DNA of 27,835 nt, taken from an uncultured Lentisphaeria bacterium. GTDB taxonomy: Bacteria; Verrucomicrobiota; Lentisphaeria; JABSQK01; CAJWLW01. Under the pieces are notes generated by a model. It saw only the letters and a program-made list of their open reading frames with translations, was not told the origin of the DNA and ran no database searches. Position numbers and translations under genes: made by a program. The stretch is from the NCBI GenBank assembly GCA_913042885.1, contig CAJWLW010000033.1, positions 1 to 27,835 on the forward strand. The letters run 5' to 3'. This document shows, piece after piece, positions 22,775 through 27,835 of the stretch (its first letter is position 1; each line of letters opens with the position of its first letter).

Positions 22775-24238
22775 TCATCCCTTCTTCAGATGTGCCACGA
22801 TATTGTCGGCCAGTGACTTGCCGATTCCCGGCACCCGGTCGATGATGGCGTCGGCGTCGTATTTCCTGAGATTGCGCACCGACCCGAAGGCCTTCAACAA
22901 CTGGTCGCGGCGTTTCTTGCCGATCCCGGGAATTTCATCGAGCATGGAGTCGAGGATACGTTTGCGGCGCAGCTCGCGGTGGAAGGTGATCGCGAACCGG
23001 TGCGCCTCGTCGCGGATCGACTGGAGCAGTTTGAGCGACGCCTCGTGGCGGTCCAGCAGGATCGGCGTGCTATCGTAGATCGTGAAAATTTCTTCCTGCT
23101 GCTTGGCCAACCCGATGATCGGGAGATTGCCCAGGTCCAGCGCCAGCAGACTCTCCCAGCCGGCGTGCAGCTGGCCGAGCCCGCCATCAACGACGATCAG
23201 GTCGGGCAGTGGTTTGTTATCTTCGACCTGGCGCTTGTAGCGGCGCGTCACGACTTCCGACATCATCGCAAAGTCGTCGATGCCCTCGACCGTTTTTATC
23301 CGGAAATGCCGGTACAACTTTTTTGCCGGGGCGCCGTCGACGAAGCAGACCATGCTGCCGACGGCGAAGGTCCCGGCGATGTTCGAAATGTCGAAACACT
23401 CGATCGTTGCCGGCAGTTTCTCGAGCTGCAGGACTTCCTGCAACTGCGCGATCCCGGCGTCGCCGGCGTAGCTCGGCATCGTGGCGCGGCGGAACGTCCG
23501 GTTCTGTGCCTTGAAGACAGTATGCATGTTTTCGACGATGTCGCGCGTGCGTGCGGCCTGCTCGTACTGCTGCTTGCTGGCGTATGTCTCCATTTTCTCC
23601 TGCAAAGACGTCACGACTTCGTCTGTCTTGCCGTTGATCACCTCGATCAGCCGCTGCACCCTCTCGTGGTACGCCTCCTTTGACACCTTGCCGACGCACG
23701 GGGCACTGCAGTAGCGCACGATGCGATCGAGGCAGTGGCGGTGATCATTTTCATCGGGAATCATCGGCGTACAGGCGCGCAGCCCGAAAAAACGCGTCAG
23801 GTAATCGCAGGTTTCGCGCAGCACACCGGCGAGCGGAAAGGGGCCGAAGTACAGGGCGTTGTCGTCCTTGCGCAGGCGTGCCAGGGTAATTCTGGGGTAG
23901 GGCGTGTTGATGTCGATCTTTATCAGCAGAAAGCGTTTGTCATCGCGCAGCACGACGTTGTACCGCGGCTTGTACTGCTTGATGTAAGCCGACTCCCGCA
24001 TGAGTGCTTCCTCTTCGGTGCGCACCGGGAAGATCTCATAAAAGCAGATCGAATTGATCAGAGAGCGTATGCGAATGTCCGATGTGCGCGAGCGGGACGG
24101 CTGGAAATAGGCCGACATCCGGCGCCGCAGTGATTTGGCCTTGCCGACGTAAATGACCTTGCGAAAGCGGTCGCGCAAGACGTAGACGCCCGGCTGATTC
24201 GGGATGTCGGTGGTGCGATATTTGCTTTTTGGCGTCAT
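22775..24238 (-). CDS. uvrC: Excinuclease ABC subunit C (UvrC), short form
   Basis: 487 residues against about 600 in E. coli UvrC. GIY-YIG endonuclease domain at about 17-95 (GVYVL, VIYVGKAKSLRRR), four cysteines C156, C169, C177 and C181 in the position of the UvrC iron-sulfur site, UVR domain at about 205-240, RNase H-like endonuclease domain from about 280 (CFDISNIAGT with D283, LIVVDGGLGQL with D351, EAHRFA around H413), and two helix-hairpin-helix PGIG motifs (437-440, 470-473). All functional domains are there; the shortening is mainly between the UVR and RNase H-like parts. It makes the 5' and 3' incisions in nucleotide excision repair with UvrA and UvrB. Start ATG with AAGGAA ten bases upstream. 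Confidence 0.96.
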   Translation of the reverse strand: MTPKSKYRTTDIPNQPGVYVLRDRFRKVIYVGKAKSLRRRMSAYFQPSRSRTSDIRIRSLINSICFYEIFPVRTEEEALMRESAYIKQYKPRYNVVLRDDKRFLLIKIDINTPYPRITLARLRKDDNALYFGPFPLAGVLRETCDYLTRFFGLRACTPMIPDENDHRHCLDRIVRYCSAPCVGKVSKEAYHERVQRLIEVINGKTDEVVTSLQEKMETYASKQQYEQAARTRDIVENMHTVFKAQNRTFRRATMPSYAGDAGIAQLQEVLQLEKLPATIECFDISNIAGTFAVGSMVCFVDGAPAKKLYRHFRIKTVEGIDDFAMMSEVVTRRYKRQVEDNKPLPDLIVVDGGLGQLHAGWESLLALDLGNLPIIGLAKQQEEIFTIYDSTPILLDRHEASLKLLQSIRDEAHRFAITFHRELRRKRILDSMLDEIPGIGKKRRDQLLKAFGSVRNLRKYDADAIIDRVPGIGKSLADNIVAHLKKG

Positions 24239-24315
24239 TGGCTCACGGTTCCTTGCACAACGGTCCAGTCTCTATAGATTAGAGCCATCGCTTCCTTACG
24301 GCGGCATAGCCGGGA

Positions 24316-24339
24316 GGATGAAAAGTTCAAAAGGGTAAT
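24316..24339 (-). repeat. 24-base repeat, copy 2 (inverted relative to 10389-10412)
   Basis: The reverse complement matches 10389-10412 at 20 of 24 positions. It lies in the divergent uvrC/DUF1015 gap, 21 bases before the pyrimidine mirror tract TTTTTTCTTTTTT (24361-24373). Function unknown; too short to call a mobile element. Confidence 0.35.
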
Positions 24340-24390
24340 GAATGCGGTGCTTGCCATCCCTTTTTTCTTTTTTAATCCTTCAACCCGCAT

Positions 24391-24418
24391 TTGTGCTTCC
24401 ATGTGCAGTTCGTAAAAT
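24391..24418 (+). promoter_or_regulatory. Candidate promoter for the DUF1015 gene
   Basis: TTGTGC (24391-24396) and TAAAAT (24413-24418, five of six matches) with a 16-base spacer, 23 bases before the chosen ATG at 24442. The -35 matches only in TTG, so this is tentative. Confidence 0.3.
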
Positions 24419-24441
24419 CCAATTGTAAACCGCCACCAGCC

Positions 24442-25674
24442 ATGGCTTCAATATATCCGTTCCGGGCACGCATGCCCAGACCAGACGTTGCCTCCCGAGT
24501 TGCTGCCGTCCCATATGATGTGGTGTCTCGCGAGGAGGCCGCAAAACTCGCCGCCGGCAATCCGCTGAGTTTCCTGCACGTGTCCCGGCCGGAGATCGAT
24601 CTTCCGGCGGAAATCGGCGCGTCCGAAGACGAAGTTTACGACCTGGCGCGAAAAAATTTTGAAAATCTTTGCGAAGCCGCGCCGCTGATCGATGATGATG
24701 TCGAGACTTACTACGTCTATCGTATCAAGGTCGATGATCACAGCCAGACCGGTATTGCCGCCGCCGTAAGCGTCGACGACTATGACAATGACATTGTCAA
24801 GAAACACGAGAAAACACGCCCGGACAAGGAAGATGATCGTACCCGCCACGCCCACACGTTGCGAGCCCACACCGGGCCGGTATTTCTGACGTATCTTGCC
24901 GTGGCAGCCATCGACAACGCCGTCTCTCAGGTGACACAAAGTTCGCCGCTGATGGATGTTACGGCGGAAGATGGCGTCCGGCACGAGGTCTGGCGGAGCC
25001 CGCCCGACACCGTCGCCGTTCTGCGCAAAGCCCTGGCCGATGTGCCGGCAGTCTATGTCGCCGATGGACATCATCGCGCCAAAAGCGCCAGCCGCGTCTG
25101 CGCCATGTGCCGCGCCGAGGGGGAAACAGGTGCGAACGCCGGCTGCGGCCGATTCCTTGCTGTGCTGTTTCCTTCCGATCAGGTTCGTGTGCTGGCTTAT
25201 AACCGCCAGGTTCTCGATCTTAACGGATACAGTGCCGCGGAAGTGCTGGATCTAGTCGGAGAGCGATTTGACATTGTGCCAACCGCGGCCAATATACCTA
25301 TAGCCCGCGGCTCATTCTGCATGTACCTCGGCGGGCAGTGGTACAGCGTTTCGGTCTGTGACAGGACGACAGACCTAACCGCTTCGCCGATTGCCCGTCT
25401 GGATGTGAGTGTGTTGCAGGACAACATCCTTTCACCTATCCTGGGGATAGACGACGTGCGGACCAGCCGGCGAATTGAATTTGTCGGTGGTATCCGCGGA
25501 GCCGGAGTTTTACAGGATGCGGTTGATGCTGGACGTGCTGCGGTGGCTTTTTCGATGTACCCTGTGGGTGTACAGGAACTGATCGACATTGCCGATGCCG
25601 GCGAAATCATGCCGCCGAAATCGACATGGTTCGAGCCGAAGCTGCGGGATGGGCTGCTGAGTTACTGTTTTTGA
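24442..25674 (+). CDS. DUF1015 domain-containing protein
   Basis: 410 residues from the chosen ATG at 24442 (MASIYPFRA), the usual N-terminus of the family; the frame is open 17 codons further upstream but that part looks non-coding. Family landmarks are VPYDVVS (about 22-28), NPLSFLHVSRPEID, the charged segment HEKTRPDKEDDRTRH (about 122-136) and VADGHHR (about 206-212). The ADGHHR motif resembles the nucleotide-binding motif of the ParB/SerK-like fold, suggesting a phosphotransferase- or nucleotidase-type activity, but no function is established to my knowledge. The next gene starts 36 bases later. Soluble, no signal peptide. Confidence 0.92.
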   Translation: MASIYPFRARMPRPDVASRVAAVPYDVVSREEAAKLAAGNPLSFLHVSRPEIDLPAEIGASEDEVYDLARKNFENLCEAAPLIDDDVETYYVYRIKVDDHSQTGIAAAVSVDDYDNDIVKKHEKTRPDKEDDRTRHAHTLRAHTGPVFLTYLAVAAIDNAVSQVTQSSPLMDVTAEDGVRHEVWRSPPDTVAVLRKALADVPAVYVADGHHRAKSASRVCAMCRAEGETGANAGCGRFLAVLFPSDQVRVLAYNRQVLDLNGYSAAEVLDLVGERFDIVPTAANIPIARGSFCMYLGGQWYSVSVCDRTTDLTASPIARLDVSVLQDNILSPILGIDDVRTSRRIEFVGGIRGAGVLQDAVDAGRAAVAFSMYPVGVQELIDIADAGEIMPPKSTWFEPKLRDGLLSYCF

Positions 25675-25710
25675 ATGCGTGTGGCGCCTCGGTGAACTCC
25701 GGAGTGACCT

Positions 25711-27054
25711 GTGAACCGACGTGAATCAAAGGACCTGATAAGACAATTGGCGAACCACTCTGATAGTCCGGTATTGGACCTGCAGAACGAAAACGCAGAG
25801 GTCCTCGATTATCTGCGCGCCGAGTCGCGAAGTTTCGCGATGCAGGAAATCGTACGGCACGATGCCATCCGCTTTTTCCTGCCGATGTTACGGGAGCTTT
25901 TTAGCGGCGCCGAAGCCAAGACGCGCATTATTTTTACTGTGCTTCACGCGCTCATGCTCGACGACCGTGTCCGCTGGACCCGCGCCGAGCTCGACGAGAA
26001 GTTCCACTGGCTCAAGGACGGCCACCGCAACTACCTGCTACACCGTCTGAGCAATGTCGGCTGGCTCGAGTACTTCCGTGATCAGAGCATGTACATGATC
26101 AGCGACAAGGCGGAAGCGCTCATGCGCATCCTCAACCGCTTTACCATGGGGCCCGAGCTGGTTGAGAACGAGGGTGTGGCACTGGCGGAAATCGAGTTCA
26201 GCCAGATGCTGGAGCACGAGGACGTTTCCGAACAACTGCACTTCCTCGGAAACCGCCTGCGCAAGCACATCATTCGTGCCGACCACGCCCTTGAATCCAA
26301 GTCCGCCTACCTCATCCTCGAGATCTATCAGCAACTCAAGTCCGCCTATCGCTGGGCCGAGCAGACGCGGCAGGCGCTTGACCGCCTCGATTTCGCGGAC
26401 GACGATGACCGCCAGTGGGGCGAAGTGCGTAACGTGCACGATCAGCTCTCGCAGCTCCACGCCCTCATATCCCGCATGCAGCTCGAGCTCCAGGAGATTC
26501 AGCGCAAGCAGATCGACATTGCCCAGTACGGCCTGACCCATATCGATTTCGATCGCTACCTCATGCACACCAGCATCGAGGGCCTGGCCGACGTGATGTC
26601 GCAGCATCTCAACAAGGTGCCACACCCGTTTTTCACCCTGGAGGGCAATGTCTTCGTCGAAGCGCAATACATGCTCGAGCGCGAACGCCACGATTCGCCG
26701 GACGCCCGCGGCTGGGACACCAACGTCAGCACCCTCGCCGCCGATGACCAGGACCTCAAGCCCGTCGACGCCGTTGATTTCACCGAAGCCCTCGGGCGTA
26801 CGACAAAGAAGTGGCGGAGTATCGATGATATCGTGGCATGCGAAGTGTGGGATATCGCCGCCTATCGATTCCAGTTGCTGACGATGATGGCCGACGCCGA
26901 TCTTCGCGCGGCGCGGCTGGACGAGGAAGCCTTCGACCCGACCATGAATATCCCTGTCGAAGTCGATTTCGATCAGACCGGTGAAATGGTCGAAACGAAA
27001 GTCAATGGTGAAAAACGCACAATGAGCCGCGGCCGTCTGCGCCGAATTCAATAA
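25711..27054 (+). CDS. Putative kleisin-like subunit of a MukBEF/MksBEF-type condensin (MukF/MksF-like)
   Basis: 447 residues, GTG start with GGAG six bases upstream. No signal peptide or membrane segment. Residues about 60-145 look like a winged-helix domain (RVRWTRAELDEKF, then HRNYLLHRLSNVGWL and a YMISDKAEALMRIL wing). Residues 150-290 are long charged helices (SAYLILEIYQQLKSAYRW, LHALISRMQLELQEIQRK) and the C-terminal third is mixed. That order, winged helix then helical bundle, resembles MukF/MksF kleisins. The next gene, 19 bases downstream, has the size and tandem winged-helix look of MukE/MksE, and in mukFEB operons F precedes E. I assign it from architecture and gene order, not from a recognised motif; it could be another winged-helix protein, for example JetA-like. 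Confidence 0.6.
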   Translation: MNRRESKDLIRQLANHSDSPVLDLQNENAEVLDYLRAESRSFAMQEIVRHDAIRFFLPMLRELFSGAEAKTRIIFTVLHALMLDDRVRWTRAELDEKFHWLKDGHRNYLLHRLSNVGWLEYFRDQSMYMISDKAEALMRILNRFTMGPELVENEGVALAEIEFSQMLEHEDVSEQLHFLGNRLRKHIIRADHALESKSAYLILEIYQQLKSAYRWAEQTRQALDRLDFADDDDRQWGEVRNVHDQLSQLHALISRMQLELQEIQRKQIDIAQYGLTHIDFDRYLMHTSIEGLADVMSQHLNKVPHPFFTLEGNVFVEAQYMLERERHDSPDARGWDTNVSTLAADDQDLKPVDAVDFTEALGRTTKKWRSIDDIVACEVWDIAAYRFQLLTMMADADLRAARLDEEAFDPTMNIPVEVDFDQTGEMVETKVNGEKRTMSRGRLRRIQ

Positions 27055-27073
27055 CTACCAGGAGCATTGCATT

Positions 27074-27835
27074 GTGGCTGATGAACTCGAAAAAATAGAA
27101 TCGGACGAGGATCCGGAAGAAGCGGCGGTACTCGACCCCGACACGGATTCGGACGACGACGCTGCGGACGTCGACGATGACGATTCGGCGATCGGCGACC
27201 AACTCTCGTCGGCGTACGGCGGTCGTGACCGCGTTCAGGAAATCTGCTCGATGCTGATCGCCAATGGCTATGTCCACAAAGACGAATTCCGCGACCTGCT
27301 GTTTGACGAGCATTTGCGCGAAGCCGTGTCGATGCGGCTCGACCGCGTCGGCATGAAGTTGTTACACAACATTTATGGCGATCATTGGGGTATCGGCCTC
27401 AACGAAGCGACGACGGGCGATGAGCGGCTCGAGTGGTCGAACAACTTTGGCCTTGACCGCGGCGCAATGGCCCTGATGCTGATCGTCTGGTGCAAGCTCG
27501 TGTTGCCCAAACGGCTGGCGCAGGAAGCGCGGCAGCCCGAGGACGGTACTGTCGCCGCGCTGTTTCCCGAAATTGAGAAGATGCCCAACCCGAAGCTCAA
27601 TTTCAGCCGTGACCAGCTCGTTGCCGAATTCGGTGACCAGCTCGGCGGTATCACTATGACTGGACGTTACCTTACCCAGTTGGCTCGGGCGAAGCTGATC
27701 AAACTGCATGGCGGCGTCATCGAAGAAGGTCCTCTGCTTGCTCTTGTTGTAGACGAGGCACGGCTGGGGGACGAACTGCGTCGCGAAGTCCTTTTGAGCG
27801 TCCTGCAGCGTGAGCAGAGGGTCATGAAGGCTGCT
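27074..27835 (+). CDS. Putative MukE/MksE-like (KITE) condensin subunit, 3' end outside window
   Basis: A frame of 254 codons from GTG 27074 stays open to the window end, so the gene is partial. AGGAG (27060-27064) lies nine bases before the GTG. The first ~45 residues are extremely acidic (runs of Asp and Glu), probably a disordered tail. Residues about 50-150 and 175-230 look like two winged-helix domains, the latter with LNFSRDQLVAEF and GRYLTQLARAKLIKL. Two tandem winged helices next to a kleisin-like gene fit the KITE subunit of an SMC complex. An SMC-type gene should follow outside the window. Coding is certain from codon use and the ribosome site; the function is inferred. Confidence 0.6.
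   Translation, partial: MADELEKIESDEDPEEAAVLDPDTDSDDDAADVDDDDSAIGDQLSSAYGGRDRVQEICSMLIANGYVHKDEFRDLLFDEHLREAVSMRLDRVGMKLLHNIYGDHWGIGLNEATTGDERLEWSNNFGLDRGAMALMLIVWCKLVLPKRLAQEARQPEDGTVAALFPEIEKMPNPKLNFSRDQLVAEFGDQLGGITMTGRYLTQLARAKLIKLHGGVIEEGPLLALVVDEARLGDELRREVLLSVLQREQRVMKAA

Noticed and set aside
24302..24312. Small hairpin CGGC-ATA-GCCG between uvrC and the DUF1015 gene
   Set aside because: A 4-bp stem is too short to separate from chance and no gene ends there.
1..27835. CRISPR arrays, tRNA/rRNA genes, insertion sequences, integrases
   Set aside because: Intergenic spaces are short. None shows regularly spaced repeats, cloverleaf-like sequence or transposase coding.

Overview
The window (about 27.8 kb, GC-rich) is a chromosomal stretch of a free-living heterotrophic bacterium. 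It has two parts: a carbohydrate/sugar-acid catabolic region (1 to about 17.3 kb) and a housekeeping region (about 18 to 27.8 kb). The taxon is uncertain. A lean towards the PVC superphylum (Verrucomicrobia/Kiritimatiellota/Lentisphaerota) or a similar marine group rests on three things: the short 487-residue UvrC with its cysteine pattern, many genes without clear Shine-Dalgarno sites, and the mix of phytanoyl-CoA dioxygenase-like, enolase-superfamily, amidohydrolase and SDR genes. I see no rRNA, tRNA, CRISPR array, insertion sequence, transporter or transcription regulator.

Region 1 (1-5461, all minus strand). In order of transcription: an enolase-superfamily (mandelate racemase-like) protein, a short hairpin, then a tight four-gene run of beta-keto acid cleavage enzyme (BKACE/DUF849), SDR, SMP-30 lactonase and SDR. 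A 121-residue unknown protein and a phytanoyl-CoA dioxygenase-like gene cut by the window edge follow. Two dehydrogenases, a lactonase, a dehydratase-fold enzyme and a C-C cleaving enzyme suggest a non-phosphorylative oxidative sugar or sugar-acid pathway.

Region 2 (5462-11433, plus strand). A 474-base divergent gap, a D-galactonate dehydratase-like enolase-superfamily enzyme, an amidohydrolase, a large glycosidase-like protein with a GH67-N/GH20b-like N-terminus, and a second amidohydrolase. Region 3 (11490-17297) has a GH36-type alpha-galactosidase and a second PhyH-family enzyme on the minus strand, then a third enolase-superfamily enzyme and a nitrilase-fold hydrolase on the plus strand. 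The two glycosidases could release sugars that the oxidoreductases, lactonases and dehydratases process; the substrates cannot be read from sequence.

Region 4 (17325-24238). A QatD-like TatD nuclease, a HAD hydrolase, the S-adenosylmethionine cycle cluster metK, adenosine kinase-like pfkB and ahcY (plus strand), and convergent uvrC. Region 5 (24442-27835) has a DUF1015 protein and then a pair of genes resembling the kleisin and KITE subunits of a MukBEF/MksBEF-type condensin. The second is cut by the window end, so any SMC partner lies outside.

Non-coding structure includes a roughly 75-bp block duplicated at 7976-8050 and 15025-15099 that carries a promoter-like sequence and the first codons of an enolase-superfamily gene. 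There are also two mutually exclusive hairpins in front of the alpha-galactosidase gene, a 10-bp-arm inverted repeat in front of the large glycosidase gene, and phased T-tracts at 13910-13943.
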